From the NCBI RefSeq assembly GCF_900129845.1, contig NZ_FQXB01000001.1, forward strand, positions 992,001-1,056,000: DNA of 64,000 nt, in the 5' to 3' direction. The stretch is from Cognatiyoonia sediminum (GTDB lineage: Bacteria > Pseudomonadota > Alphaproteobacteria > Rhodobacterales > Rhodobacteraceae). The notes under the pieces were generated by a model that did not search any database, was not told the DNA's origin, and saw nothing but the letters and a program-made list of their open reading frames with translations. Shown one piece after another: positions 54,796 through 64,000 of this stretch. The translations under genes and the position numbers were made by a program. Each line of letters starts with the position of its first letter. Within the stretch, counting starts at the first letter, position 1.

Positions 54796-55697
54796 CAGCG
54801 GAGCCTCGGGTTGAAGATATCGCGCAAAAAGTCTCCAAGGATATTGATGGAAACGACTAAGGCCGCCAAAACGATGGTCGGAACCCATAAGATCCACCAC
54901 TCGCCTGACAGTTGGAATTGCATGCCAATGCGGATCAACGTGCCGAGCGAGGGGCTGTCAGCGGGCAGGCCTATGCCAAGAAATGATAAGGTCGCTTCGA
55001 GCAGGATGGCCGACGCAAGATCGACCGTCATGATCACCAGAAGTGGGCCCATGATGTTTGGTAAGATGTGGCGCAGCATCACGCGCGAGGGGCGCTGCCC
55101 CATAATCATCGCCGCTTGCACATAGTCTTTGTTGCGCTCCACAAAAACGCTGGCGCGGGCGGTTCGTGCGAAATTCACCCACAGTGACAAGGCGATCGCA
55201 ATGATAAGGACAACGACACGCAAATCCTGTTGTACCGATGGCGGCAACAAGCCGCGCGATATGCCGTCGATCAGCAGTGCAGTCAAAATCGCGGGCAGCG
55301 CCAATTGCACGTCAGCGATCCGCATAACAATCGCATCAAAGCGCCCGCCATAATAGCCAGCCGCCAAGCCCAGCCCAACGCCCAGAACCGTCGCAATCGC
55401 CATCGACATAAATCCGATGAACAGAGACAGGCGCGCACCATAAAGGATTGATGACACCATGTCTCGGCCCTGATTGTCCGTTCCTAGGAGAAAGCGCGGA
55501 TCGCCGCCTTGCCAAACTGGCGGCAGCAACCCATCCATGAGTGAGAAACTCGCAAGATCGTAAGGGTTCGATTGCGCGATCCAAGGCGCAAAGATCGCGC
55601 CTCCCACGATGATAACCACGATGATGGCTGCGACAATCGCGGACGGTGTCCGCAAGAAGTAGTAAACACCATCAGACTGGAAGAAGCGGGACATCAT
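54795..55697 (-). CDS. Peptide-type ABC transporter permease, DppC class (second system)
   Basis: The 300-residue permease has FLLGTDNQGRDMVSSILYGARLSLFIG, the coupling loop AAMIMGQRPSRVMLRHILPNIMGPLLV and ATLSFLGIGLPADSPSLGTLI. About six membrane helices are expected. It begins one base after the DppB-class gene and ends overlapping the ATPase gene. Confidence 0.92.
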   Translation of the reverse strand: MMSRFFQSDGVYYFLRTPSAIVAAIIVVIIVGGAIFAPWIAQSNPYDLASFSLMDGLLPPVWQGGDPRFLLGTDNQGRDMVSSILYGARLSLFIGFMSMAIATVLGVGLGLAAGYYGGRFDAIVMRIADVQLALPAILTALLIDGISRGLLPPSVQQDLRVVVLIIAIALSLWVNFARTARASVFVERNKDYVQAAMIMGQRPSRVMLRHILPNIMGPLLVIMTVDLASAILLEATLSFLGIGLPADSPSLGTLIRIGMQFQLSGEWWILWVPTIVLAALVVSINILGDFLRDIFNPRLR

Positions 55698-55698
55698 G

Positions 55699-56673
55699 TC
55701 AGATCGCCTCTTTCACGCGCAAGCGGGGGTCGATCATCAGATAAAGGATGTCGACGACCAAATTCACCAGCACAAAGAAGAACGCGATCACGACGAGGTA
55801 GACGCCCATCACAGGGATATCGACGAAGCGAACGGATTCAAGAAACAGCAAACCCATCCCGGGCCATTGAAAGACACTTTCTGTCACGATGGAAAACGCA
55901 ATCACCCCGCCAAATTGTAGGCCGATGATCGTGATGACAGGGATCATCGTATTTCCCAGCGCGTGCCTGTAGTGCAATTTGCGCTGCGGAATGCCGCGCG
56001 CCGTTGCGAAGCGGATGTAGTCCGAGCGCATAACTTCCATCATTTCGGCGCGGACCAATCGCATGGTCAGGGTTAGTTGATAAACACCCAGCGTAATTGC
56101 GGGCAAGATCAAGTAACTCCACCCTTCCAATGTCAGAAAACTGGTCGTCCATCCGCCAAGGTCAACGGTTCCGCCGCGCCCAAAGGTCGGCATCCACCCC
56201 AAGGTCACGCCGAACAAGAAGATCAGCACAATGCCGATCACAAAAGTTGGGATCGACACGCCTACAAGCGTTGTCAGCAGGATGGTTTGCGTCGCAAATC
56301 CTCTCGTTCGGAGCGCAGTGTAGACCCCGGCAGGAATGCCAACGATGAGCGAGATCATTAGCGCTGTAATCCCAAGCTCAATCGTCGCGGGAATGCGGCT
56401 TGCGATCATTTCATTTACAGGCTGACGCGTGCGATACGAATATCCGAAATCGCCCTTTAGAATGTCAGTGGTAAATCTGTAGAACTGCACCACGAAGGGG
56501 TCGTTCAATCCTAACTCCTCACGGAGCTGTTCTTGGTCTTGAACAGAGGTTTCTACCCCGGTCATTTGGCTAACAGGGTCGCCGACGAACCGGAAAAGAG
56601 AAAATGCAAGGAAGGCGACGGCGAGCATCACAAAGATCGACTGAAACAGCCGCTTTAAAATGAAATACGCCAT
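55699..56673 (-). CDS. Peptide-type ABC transporter permease, DppB class (second system)
   Basis: The 324-residue permease begins MAYFILKRLFQSIFVMLAVAFLAFSLFRFVGDP. The coupling loop is TARGIPQRKLHYRHALGNTMIPVI, then GVIAFSIVTESVFQWPGMGLLFLESV. It follows the binding-protein gene by 26 bases on the minus strand. Confidence 0.92.
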   Translation of the reverse strand: MAYFILKRLFQSIFVMLAVAFLAFSLFRFVGDPVSQMTGVETSVQDQEQLREELGLNDPFVVQFYRFTTDILKGDFGYSYRTRQPVNEMIASRIPATIELGITALMISLIVGIPAGVYTALRTRGFATQTILLTTLVGVSIPTFVIGIVLIFLFGVTLGWMPTFGRGGTVDLGGWTTSFLTLEGWSYLILPAITLGVYQLTLTMRLVRAEMMEVMRSDYIRFATARGIPQRKLHYRHALGNTMIPVITIIGLQFGGVIAFSIVTESVFQWPGMGLLFLESVRFVDIPVMGVYLVVIAFFFVLVNLVVDILYLMIDPRLRVKEAI

Positions 56674-56699
56674 CGCCTACCTTTGGTCTTTGCGCGTCT

Positions 56700-58280
56700 T
56701 TACTCGACGGTCACCCATCGCAATAGGAAGAAGTTGTCGGCGCGCTGCACCATGTCGACATTGTCCTTCGCAGCCCAGATCAGCGGCTGAGTGTAGAGTG
56801 GGATATAGGCCATCTCTTCTTGTGAAATGGCAACGACCTCATCAATCATGGCCTGACGGGCCTCAAGGTCCACTTCCTGTTGAATGAGCGGTAGAAGTTC
56901 ATCAACACGCGCATTCGAGAAGTTACCGAAATTCCAAGACCCCAGACGCTTTTCATCGTCTTGGGTGTGTTTGAGGAAGCGAATGGGGTGCTCCATGTCG
57001 AACGTACCTGGGGACCATCCCAAGAGGTACATATCAAAGTCATCCTCGCGCAGCTGTGGCCAGTAATCGCGTACCGGTCCAGTGCTCAACTCAGCGTCCA
57101 TCCCAACGGCTGCAAACATGGATGCCGCAGCCCGGCACAAAGCCTCATCATTGATGTAGCGGTCGTTCGGGCATTTCAGGCCAAATGAGAAACCATCGGG
57201 ATAACCTGCCTCTGCCAGCAATTCTTTCGCACGGTCAGGATCATAGCCGAGGCGATCTGAATTTTCTTCCGAATAGCCAGAGATACCAGCAGGGACGAGC
57301 TGCGACGCTGGTTCAATCTTGCCACGGAACAACACGCGGTCGATGGCGTCGATATCAATCGCGTGGGCAGCAGCTTGACGTACGCGGACGTCTTGGAACG
57401 GATTGGCGTCCGTCACATCCGTGGAATAGAGCAACGTGTCGTGTTCATGTGGGAAGCCGAACATGATGACCCGTGTTTCTTCGCCTTCCAGAACACTATA
57501 GCCGTCGCGTTCTTCGACTTGCGCCGCATCTTGCAGTGGGATCGGCTGAATAAAGTCGATCTCGCCGGATAGCAGCGCCGCAAGGCCAGTCGCAGAGTTT
57601 CCGATTGGTGTGAAAATTCCTTCGGTAACGTTGTGTTCAACCTCACCCCACCAATTGGGGTTCGGGACCAATACGGTTTGAACGCCCGGATCGCGGCTCG
57701 ACAACATGAACGGACCGGTGCCGTTGGCATTCATCGTGGCGAAGTTTTCAGCGTCCGTCGCTGGGAGGGCCGCGTCATTCGTTTCCGCCCAATCTTTATC
57801 CAAAATCATGAAGTTTGCGATGGAGTCCGGGAACAGCGGGTTTGGCGCGGAGGTGATGAAATCAACGGTGTAGTCATCCACCACGCGAACATCTGTCACA
57901 GGAGAGAACCAGGACCGTACGTCAGCCGCTTCATTCGATGCGCGCTGATAGGAAAATAGCACGTCTTCTGCAGTAAACGCAGCCCCATCGGCAAAGGTCA
58001 CGCCTTCGCGGAGGTTGAACCGCCAACCATTCTCTCCCTCTAGTGGTTCCCAACTTTCAGCAAGCGATCCTTCGATCGACATTCCACGATCCCGACGGAC
58101 GAGGCCTTCATAGACGTTGTTTAGGAACGACAGCACCGGCGCGGAGTTCACAGCATGCGGGTCCATCGTTTGCGGATCGGTCGTTGAGGCCCATCGAAAT
58201 GTCTCTGCGTTTGCCGCCGAAGCTCCTACTAGGATGGTCCCAACAAGAAGCGTGGCCTTGGTAATGCGCGAGGTCTTCAT
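56700..58280 (-). CDS. Peptide-type ABC transporter periplasmic binding protein (second system)
   Basis: The 526-residue SBP family 5 protein has a signal peptide (cleavage near ANA-ET, about 27). Characteristic stretches are FRWASTTDPQTMDPHAVNSAPVLSFL, LREGVTFADGAAFTAEDVLFSYQRA and VRQAAAHAIDIDAIDRVLFRGKIEPASQLVP. It is the first and probably most expressed gene of the operon. The ligand may be peptides, but family 5 proteins also bind opines, sugars or heme. Confidence 0.92.
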   Translation of the reverse strand: MKTSRITKATLLVGTILVGASAANAETFRWASTTDPQTMDPHAVNSAPVLSFLNNVYEGLVRRDRGMSIEGSLAESWEPLEGENGWRFNLREGVTFADGAAFTAEDVLFSYQRASNEAADVRSWFSPVTDVRVVDDYTVDFITSAPNPLFPDSIANFMILDKDWAETNDAALPATDAENFATMNANGTGPFMLSSRDPGVQTVLVPNPNWWGEVEHNVTEGIFTPIGNSATGLAALLSGEIDFIQPIPLQDAAQVEERDGYSVLEGEETRVIMFGFPHEHDTLLYSTDVTDANPFQDVRVRQAAAHAIDIDAIDRVLFRGKIEPASQLVPAGISGYSEENSDRLGYDPDRAKELLAEAGYPDGFSFGLKCPNDRYINDEALCRAAASMFAAVGMDAELSTGPVRDYWPQLREDDFDMYLLGWSPGTFDMEHPIRFLKHTQDDEKRLGSWNFGNFSNARVDELLPLIQQEVDLEARQAMIDEVVAISQEEMAYIPLYTQPLIWAAKDNVDMVQRADNFFLLRWVTVE

Positions 58281-58457
58281 GTCCGTCTCCCGTTATTCTT
58301 CTCATTGAAAATCATAGGGCCGATTAACGCCCCTACATTCAAGGTGTGTCAACCCGTCGCAGGTAAGGATTCTATGGCGCCACGTCCATAAGACTAGGTC
58401 GTAAGCAACATTAATCTTGGACAAGCCTAGAGTTGTCGGTGTCGATATCGAGAGAGG

Positions 58458-58547
58458 TGGCGGAAGCTCAGGGATTCGAACCCTGGGAGGACTTTCACCC
58501 TCGCCGGTTTTCAAGACCGGTGCATTCGACCACTCTGCCAAGCTTCC
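58458..58547 (-). tRNA. tRNA-Ser (anticodon UGA)
   Basis: The 90-base tRNA has a 7-bp acceptor stem GGAAGCT/AGCTTCC, an encoded 3' CCA and an anticodon stem-loop CCGGT-CTTGAAA-ACCGG with anticodon TGA. The long variable arm CGAGGGTGAAAGTCCTCC, characteristic of serine tRNAs, and the T-loop GTTCGAATC are present. It reads UCA, and UCN codons by wobble. Confidence 0.96.
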
Positions 58548-58750
58548 GCGTTCGCCCCGTTTAGCGACCTTCGTTTGATTCGAAAAGAGAGGTTTGGAGT
58601 TTGGGGAAAACCGCCGACAAAGTGGCCTCAACTCTTTCAAAATAGGGCTTGAAACGTTAGGCTAAAGAAAACGTGGGGTGTCGCAGAAGCAAAACGAACC
58701 AAACCATAAGGTTCGAGGCGAAATGCGGCCAAGAATACAAAGGGCGGACA

Positions 58751-59740
58751 ATGTCGAGCAACGCTTTGAAATCGCATGCGAAAACGAAGGTACTTGCACT
58801 TAGTATCGGCGCATTGGTGCTGACTGGATGTGATGAGAATGGTGAGTTTCAGCTGCCCAGCTTTGGTGCGGAAAATTCCGCTGGCGCATCGACGTTCGCG
58901 GCGCCTTCGGTGTCCTTGGTTGAGCGTGACGTAGAGGCACCTGAGGTATTCTCGGTGGATGAAAACGGCCTTTGGGACGGGCGGCCGTCGCTCGGCGGTG
59001 TTTGGGTGGCTCACCCTGACGCGGTTGATCCGGAGCGCGTTATCATTCGCAACAACGCAAACGGGTCGTCAGTTATCGGTGCACTGTTCCGCCGAGAGCG
59101 TGAGAACGCGGGCCCAGCCTTGCAAGTGTCGTCTGACGCCGCTGAGGAATTGGGCGTGCTGGCAGGTGCGCCAACACAACTAAGCGTCATAGCCCTAAGG
59201 CGCGAAGAGGCACCGGTCGAAGAACTGCCGACATTGGAAACAGCCGCTTTGGATGCTCCCGTCGCGGTGACAGCGACGCCACTAGATGAACCCTCCGCCG
59301 AGGTGGCCGATGCGCCAGCGGCAAGTTCAGGTACAGCGGCATCGACGTTGAGCGACATTTTTGCAAGCGCGCCGGCGGCGGAGGCACCTAGCGACACAAG
59401 CACCGAAGGGTTGACGGGTGCGGCTGCTATCGCAATCGCAGCTGCAGAGGCTGCCGCTAGCGCGACGACTGCAACACCGCAACCAGCGTCTGCGCCCACT
59501 TCCAACTTGGACAAACCCTACATCCAGATCGGCATCTTCAGCGTAGAGGAGAATGCACAACGCACGAATGAGCTTTTGAGTTCTAACGGGTTGGTGGGAA
59601 CGGTTCTCGCCCAATCGAGCAACGGGCGGCCTTTCTGGCGGGTCATTGTCGGCCCCTCTCCGACCTCCGCTGATCGTGCTGAAGTGCTGAACAAAGTGAA
59701 ATCGCTCGGCTTTACCGACGCGTATTTCGTCACCAACTAA
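58751..59740 (+). CDS. SPOR-domain lipoprotein
   Basis: The 329-residue protein has a lipoprotein signal ending in LTGC (Cys26) and a structured segment near 70-140 (GLWDGRPSLGGVWVAHP). An Ala/Pro-rich linker (about 150-250) and a C-terminal SPOR domain (about 255-329: KPYIQIGIFSVEENAQRTNELL, FWRVIVGPSPTSADRAEVLNKV) follow. SPOR domains bind septal peptidoglycan lacking stem peptides. It precedes a D,D-carboxypeptidase gene by 15 bases, so the two likely act together on cell-wall growth or division. ATG 58751 follows AAAGGGCGG. Confidence 0.88.
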   Translation: MSSNALKSHAKTKVLALSIGALVLTGCDENGEFQLPSFGAENSAGASTFAAPSVSLVERDVEAPEVFSVDENGLWDGRPSLGGVWVAHPDAVDPERVIIRNNANGSSVIGALFRRERENAGPALQVSSDAAEELGVLAGAPTQLSVIALRREEAPVEELPTLETAALDAPVAVTATPLDEPSAEVADAPAASSGTAASTLSDIFASAPAAEAPSDTSTEGLTGAAAIAIAAAEAAASATTATPQPASAPTSNLDKPYIQIGIFSVEENAQRTNELLSSNGLVGTVLAQSSNGRPFWRVIVGPSPTSADRAEVLNKVKSLGFTDAYFVTN

Positions 59741-59755
59741 GCGAAAGGGCTTTCG

Positions 59756-60931
59756 ATGCCGCGACTGACGCGTTTGGTCATTTCTTCTATTGCCATTGGC
59801 TTGCTTTGGGCTGTTTCGGCCGCCGCACAAGCCTTCGATACCAAGGCCACAGCTGCCTACGTGCTGGATCAAACGACTGGCACGGTATTGATGTCAAAAA
59901 ATGCTGACGAGCCTTTGCCGCCAGCCTCCATGTCCAAGCTGATGACCATCTACATGGCGTTTGAAGCAGTAGCAGACGGTCGTTTGGGTATCACCGAGCG
60001 TTTACCGGTGTCGGAACATGCAGCGACCTATGGCGGCTCAACCATGTTTCTGGACACAACAGATCGCGTATCAGTTGAAGATCTTCTTCGTGGCGTGATC
60101 GTTCTGTCCGGCAACGACGCTAGCGCGGTTCTGGGGGAAGCCATTGGTGGAACGGAACCGGCCTTTGCACGGATGATGACAGAACGTGCCCAGCAGATGG
60201 GGCTGACCAATTCAACGTTCAAAAATTCGAATGGATGGCCCGCTGTCGGACACCGGATGTCGATGCGAGATCTGGGGGTATTAGCAGATCGCCTCATCAC
60301 CGACTTCCCGACCTACTATCCCCTTTTCAATGAACAGACCTTTGCCTTTGACGGGCGTGCGCCAGCAAACAGCAATAACCGCAACCCATTGTTGGGCCTG
60401 GGTATTGGGGCAGACGGGTTGAAAACCGGTCATACGCAAGAGGCTGGGTACGGCCTTGTTGGGTCTGCCAAACAGGGCGACCGACGCGTGATCTTTGTAC
60501 TCACCGGCCTCGATTCCGAAGCTGAGCGCGCCGAAGAGGCCGAAAAGATTGTGAACTGGGCCTTCCGCCAGTTTGCGCAGAAAGATGTCGTGCGCGCTGG
60601 TTCTCAGATTGCGCATGCCGATGTCTGGATGGGGGATGCACCGACCGTGGGATTGACCGTGGCGGAAGATCTCTCTTTGCTGCTCCCTGTGATCAATCAA
60701 GATGCTGTCGATGCACAGGTCGTTTATGATGGTCCATTGCAAGCCCCCATTTCGGCTGGCGAGAGGGTCGGCGACTTAATCATCAGTGTTGATGGGTTGC
60801 CGGATACAACAGTGCCATTGGTAGCGACGGATGATGTCGCTGAAGGTGGATTCGAAACGCGGTTACGTGTCGCTGCTCAGGTTCTGCTTGAAAAAATTGG
60901 TGCCTTGGGCGCAGAAGACAATCCAGCCTAA
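59756..60931 (+). CDS. dacC: D-alanyl-D-alanine carboxypeptidase (PBP5/6 class)
   Basis: The 391-residue penicillin-binding protein has a signal peptide (about 1-26). The serine nucleophile and lysine lie in SMSK (Ser58, Lys61), followed by SGNDAS near 117 and LKTGHTQEAGYG near 220. It trims the terminal D-Ala of peptidoglycan pentapeptides. The C-terminal domain after about 280 is the usual beta-rich PBP5 stalk. The exact dac paralogue cannot be determined. It lies between the SPOR gene and tmk. Confidence 0.92.
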   Translation: MPRLTRLVISSIAIGLLWAVSAAAQAFDTKATAAYVLDQTTGTVLMSKNADEPLPPASMSKLMTIYMAFEAVADGRLGITERLPVSEHAATYGGSTMFLDTTDRVSVEDLLRGVIVLSGNDASAVLGEAIGGTEPAFARMMTERAQQMGLTNSTFKNSNGWPAVGHRMSMRDLGVLADRLITDFPTYYPLFNEQTFAFDGRAPANSNNRNPLLGLGIGADGLKTGHTQEAGYGLVGSAKQGDRRVIFVLTGLDSEAERAEEAEKIVNWAFRQFAQKDVVRAGSQIAHADVWMGDAPTVGLTVAEDLSLLLPVINQDAVDAQVVYDGPLQAPISAGERVGDLIISVDGLPDTTVPLVATDDVAEGGFETRLRVAAQVLLEKIGALGAEDNPA

Positions 60932-60949
60932 GGCGAGTAGTATTTCCAA

Positions 60950-61543
60950 ATGTTTGTGACCTTTGAAGGTATTGATGGGTCGGGCAAATCGACCCAAGCG
61001 CGGCTTTTGGCGGAGCGTTTGGACGACGTTGTTCTGACACGCGAACCGGGTGGCAGCCCCGGCGCGGAAGAAATTCGTCAGTTGGTTTTGACAGGTGACC
61101 CGGATCGTTGGACGGCGGAGACGGAGATCTTACTTTTCACCGCAGCGCGCCGAGATCACTTAGAACGGACCATTTTACCGGCTCTCGAACAAGGTAAGAC
61201 CGTGATTTCGGATCGGTTCGCGGATAGCACTCGTGTCTATCAGGGAGCCACACGAGGCGATCTTCGCAACACGGTTGATGAGTTGCACCGGCTTATGATC
61301 GGGCGCGAGCCTGATCTGACTTTTATTATCGATATGGACCCTGAAGAGGCTTTACGCCGCGGTCTTGCGCGAAAGTCCGGTGAAGATCGGTTTGAGGATT
61401 TCGGCCTTGGGTTTCAGGAAACCTTGCGACACGGGTTTTTGAACCTCGCTCAAACTGAGGACCGATGTGTATTGATCGATGGGAATCGCGCCATTGAAGA
61501 GGTTTCCGCTGACGTCGCAACCCAATTTGCGGCGCGCACATGA
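60950..61543 (+). CDS. tmk: Thymidylate kinase
   Basis: The 197-residue enzyme phosphorylates dTMP to dTDP. The P-loop is FEGIDGSGKSTQ (about 5-16), TREPGGSPGAEEIR supplies the DR/E-type catalytic region, and VISDRFADSTRVYQGATRG and the LID segment ARKSGEDRFEDFG are typical. It overlaps holB by 4 bases (ATGA). Confidence 0.95.
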   Translation: MFVTFEGIDGSGKSTQARLLAERLDDVVLTREPGGSPGAEEIRQLVLTGDPDRWTAETEILLFTAARRDHLERTILPALEQGKTVISDRFADSTRVYQGATRGDLRNTVDELHRLMIGREPDLTFIIDMDPEEALRRGLARKSGEDRFEDFGLGFQETLRHGFLNLAQTEDRCVLIDGNRAIEEVSADVATQFAART

Positions 61544-62658
61544 GTGACGACCTGCCGGAACCGGATCGTATTGAGGGCGCGCCACACCCGCGCGAGACGG
61601 AACGGCTTTTAGGTCAGGATGCAGCAGTTGCAGGTTTTTTGGACGCCTATAACTCAAAGCGCCTTCATTCAGGGTGGATGATCACTGGTCCGCGTGGCGT
61701 TGGAAAGGCCACTCTGGCGTGGAAAATTGCCACGTTTCTTTTGGCTGAAGCGCCTGATGATGGATTGTTTGGGGAGGCGGCACCAGCGACCGATTTGAGC
61801 GTGCCGCCAGATCATCCCGACGCGAAACTTGTTCAATCGGGGGCACACCCGCGCTTGTTTGTTGTGCGCCGCCCCGTGGACGAGAAGACAAGCAAATTGA
61901 AAGCGGACATAACCGTTGATGCCGTTCGGGGATTGAAGGGGTTTTTTCAACTGTCCGCGGCCGACGGCGGTCGACGCGTTGTAATTGTGGACGCAGCAGA
62001 TGAGCTGAACCGCAACGCGGCGAATGCTATCCTCAAGGAACTTGAGGAACCCCCTGCCCGCACCACAATCTTGCTGATCGCACATCAACCTTCCCGCCTT
62101 TTGCCGACAATCCGATCGCGATGCAGGGAATTGCGTTGCGGACCGTTGGAGGCGCAGTCTCTCGCTGCGGCCTTGGAACAGGCAGGACAACATACGGATG
62201 CGCCGGATGCCTTGCTTTCGCTTTGCGGTGGATCGGCGGGCGATGCGATCCGATTGATGAACCACGATGGTTTGCAGCTTTATGCAGAGCTGATCCAGCT
62301 TTTTGACGGTTTGCCCCGCATCACCCGACCTGCAGCGCTGAAACTCGCGGAAAGCTGCGCGGGGCGTGGAGCCGAGGTGCGGTTCGCTATGACGCTCGAC
62401 CTGATCGATCACTTCCTTGCCCGCGCCGCGCGCATTGGTTTGATGGGACAACCCGACAGCCAAGGCGCACCTGGCGAAGCGCGGCTTTTGGCGCGCTTGT
62501 CACCGCATGATCAGGCAGCGCGTGCTTGGGCGGATCTGCAGCAGTCTTTGGGTGCGCGGTCGCGTCACGGAAAAGCCGTCAACCTTGACCCCGCTGCCTT
62601 GATCCTCGATATGGTTTTCAAGATCGAAGAGACGGCGCTCTCCATCGCCGCAGAGTGA
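61540..62658 (+). CDS. holB: DNA polymerase III delta' subunit
   Basis: The 372-residue clamp-loader subunit has MITGPRGVGKATLAWKIA, with the degenerate Walker A (Ala after Lys) common in delta'. RRVVIVDAADELNRNAANAILKELEEPPARTTILLIAHQPSRLLPTIRSRC supplies the SRC motif. It helps load the beta clamp. tatD follows 10 bases later. Confidence 0.94.
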   Translation: MSDDLPEPDRIEGAPHPRETERLLGQDAAVAGFLDAYNSKRLHSGWMITGPRGVGKATLAWKIATFLLAEAPDDGLFGEAAPATDLSVPPDHPDAKLVQSGAHPRLFVVRRPVDEKTSKLKADITVDAVRGLKGFFQLSAADGGRRVVIVDAADELNRNAANAILKELEEPPARTTILLIAHQPSRLLPTIRSRCRELRCGPLEAQSLAAALEQAGQHTDAPDALLSLCGGSAGDAIRLMNHDGLQLYAELIQLFDGLPRITRPAALKLAESCAGRGAEVRFAMTLDLIDHFLARAARIGLMGQPDSQGAPGEARLLARLSPHDQAARAWADLQQSLGARSRHGKAVNLDPAALILDMVFKIEETALSIAAE

Positions 62659-62668
62659 AAGCGGCATA

Positions 62669-63457
62669 ATGAGCAACCCCGAAATCGTCGACAGCCATTG
62701 TCATCTGGATTTCCCCGATTTCGAAGGGGAGCGCGCGGACATTATCAAGCGCGCGGCAGAAGCTGGCGTGGCCCGAATGGTCACAATCTGCACGCGGTTG
62801 CGGTTGGAACCTGAGGTGCGGACCATCGCGGAAGAGTTCGATAACGTTTACTACGCCGCTGGCACCCACCCGATGAGCGCTGCTGATGAACCTTTGGCGA
62901 CTGTGGATGAGTTGGTTGCCTTGGCCCAGCACCCAAAATTTGTGGGTATTGGCGAGACGGGGTTGGATTATCACTACACCGCTGAAAGCAAAGACATCCA
63001 ACAGCAATCACTCCGCATTCACATTGATGCGGCTCGGGAAACCGGCCTTCCACTGATCATACATGCAAGAGCGGCAGATGACGACATGGCCCGGATCTTG
63101 CGCGAAAGCTACGACAACGGGGCCTATCGTTGTGTGATGCATTGTTTTTCCAGTTCCGCAGCACTTGCGAAATCGGCATTGGACATGGATTTCTACCTGT
63201 CGATGTCAGGGATCACCGCTTTTCCGAAAAGCCAAGAGTTGCGAGATATCTTCGCAACCGCTCCAATTGATCGGATCTTGGTTGAGACCGACAGCCCCTA
63301 CCTTGCCCCGCCACCTTTCCGCGGCAAGCGCAACGAACCGGCCTATACGGCGCATACGGCAAAAGTCGGGGCAGACGTTTTTGGAGTGAGCTACGAACAG
63401 TTCGCGGCCCAAACCACAGCCAACTTTGACCGCTTGTTCTGGAAAGCCGCCGCATGA
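62669..63457 (+). CDS. tatD: TatD family metal-dependent hydrolase/DNase
   Basis: The 262-residue TIM-barrel hydrolase has the metal-binding DSHCHLDF (His10, His12) and GIGETGLDYHY (Glu). LPLIIHARAADDD supplies a His, MHCFSSSAALAK another, and LVETDSPYLAPPPFRGKRNEP a conserved Asp. TatD proteins are 3'-5' DNases or deacylases. It overlaps the next gene by 4 bases. Confidence 0.93.
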   Translation: MSNPEIVDSHCHLDFPDFEGERADIIKRAAEAGVARMVTICTRLRLEPEVRTIAEEFDNVYYAAGTHPMSAADEPLATVDELVALAQHPKFVGIGETGLDYHYTAESKDIQQQSLRIHIDAARETGLPLIIHARAADDDMARILRESYDNGAYRCVMHCFSSSAALAKSALDMDFYLSMSGITAFPKSQELRDIFATAPIDRILVETDSPYLAPPPFRGKRNEPAYTAHTAKVGADVFGVSYEQFAAQTTANFDRLFWKAAA

Positions 63458-64000
63458 GCCTGTCGTTTCGCATATTGGGCTGCGGGTCGTCTGGTGGCGT
63501 GCCGCGCTTGGGCGGACAATGGGGGGAGTGTGATCCCACGAACCCAAAGAATGTTCGGAAACGCTGTTCACTTCTGATCACGCGCAGCGGGCCGGATGGA
63601 AACACGCGGGTTTTGATTGATACCTCGCCCGACATGCGTCAGCAGTTACTTGATGCAGAGGTCGGCCATCTCGACGCCGTCGTCTACACTCATTCTCATG
63701 CTGACCACGTGCATGGCATCGACGATCTGCGGATGATCGTGTTCAACACGCGGACCAAGCTGCAAGTCTGGGCTGACGGTCCGACGTCGAATGCTCTGTT
63801 GGATCGCTTTGGCTATGCCTTCGTGCAACCGAAAGGATCGCCCTACCCGCCGATCCTTGAGCTTAACACTATTGACGCTGACATCGTGATTGACGGTGCA
63901 GGCGGGCCGATCAACTTAACCCCTTTTGAGGTAGAGCACGGGACAATCGACGCCTTGGGCTTCCGTGTCGCTGGCGTCGCCTATCTTCCTGATGTGTCGG
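63454..64000 (+). CDS. Metallo-beta-lactamase fold hydrolase (PhnP-like), 3' truncated by window
   Basis: The first 182 residues are present and the gene runs off the window. Opening with LGCGSSGGVPRLGG, it has two Cys-containing stretches (GECDPTNPKN, KRCSLLI) resembling the structural zinc site of PhnP-like enzymes. VLIDTSPDMRQQLL and the metal-binding THSHADHVHGIDDLR follow. PhnP-like enzymes hydrolyse cyclic phosphodiesters; the substrate here is unknown. The ATG overlaps the tatD stop by 4 bases. Confidence 0.88.
   Translation, partial: MSLSFRILGCGSSGGVPRLGGQWGECDPTNPKNVRKRCSLLITRSGPDGNTRVLIDTSPDMRQQLLDAEVGHLDAVVYTHSHADHVHGIDDLRMIVFNTRTKLQVWADGPTSNALLDRFGYAFVQPKGSPYPPILELNTIDADIVIDGAGGPINLTPFEVEHGTIDALGFRVAGVAYLPDVS

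Noticed and set aside
58281-58750. tRNA-Ser region as an integration site
   Set aside because: No integrase, direct repeat of the tRNA 3' end, or phage-like gene is present on either side.
1-64000. CRISPR arrays, insertion sequences, toxin-antitoxin or restriction systems
   Set aside because: None was recognised in reading the predicted proteins or the intergenic DNA.

Overview
The window looks like a chromosomal segment of a marine alphaproteobacterium of the Rhodobacterales (roseobacter group). This is inferred from a nuo (complex I) operon interrupted by several small accessory genes, a fused-type pntAB, the glmU-glmS-AlkD gene order, a DUF3422 protein and frequent 1- or 4-base start/stop overlaps. 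No phage, plasmid, transposase or CRISPR locus was seen, and almost every base is genic. No gap exceeds about 270 bases.

Layout. 1-7446 (minus): nuoA-B-C-x-D-x-x-E-x-x-F, a respiratory complex I operon cut at its nuoG side by the window edge. 7698-8420 (plus): a secreted GH16 glycanase behind a CtrA-type box. 8417-16959 (minus): a nine-gene leucine/isovalerate degradation operon (liuA, liuB, liuD, liuE, liuC) that also carries a GST, an LprI-like secreted protein and two membrane proteins. 17038-19640 (minus): SAP-domain protein, DegT-type aminotransferase and phosphoglycolate phosphatase. 19762-23614 (plus): glmU, glmS and an AlkD-like protein. 23648-25207: a lipoprotein divergent from moaA. 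25208-25470: a hairpin-rich intergenic element. 25471-27893 (minus): a small polysaccharide locus. 27927-37061: two M20 metallo-amidohydrolases, an unknown gene and a peptide-type ABC importer whose ATPase gene is divergent from its binding-protein and permease genes.

37058-48122: mixed housekeeping genes (DUF3422, RluE, TbpB-like lipoprotein, pntAB, ICMT-like methyltransferase, SDR, Ig-domain orphan, YihY, a P-loop kinase, phosphoglucomutase). 48203-52432 (plus): a pqiA(split)-pqiB-pqiC lipid-transport operon with an enlarged PqiB. 53071-58280 (minus): a second, classically ordered peptide ABC operon. 58458-58547: tRNA-Ser(UGA). 58751-64000 (plus): SPOR lipoprotein, D,D-carboxypeptidase, tmk, holB, tatD and a metallo-hydrolase that runs off the edge.

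The genes form coherent physiological blocks: electron transport (complex I, transhydrogenase), leucine catabolism feeding acetyl-CoA and acetoacetate, peptide or N-acyl-amino-acid scavenging (two importers, two M20 hydrolases), and envelope building (GlmU/GlmS, PBP5-type carboxypeptidase, Pqi system, capsule-type enzymes). The most unusual signals are a shared helix-hairpin-helix-like domain in NuoE and its neighbour, terminator-like structures inside nuo, non-metabolic genes translationally coupled inside the leucine operon with an operator-like palindrome at its head, a roughly 129-bp multi-hairpin element with terminal inverted repeats, a DnaA-box within an inverted repeat, and tandem helical repeats in PqiB.
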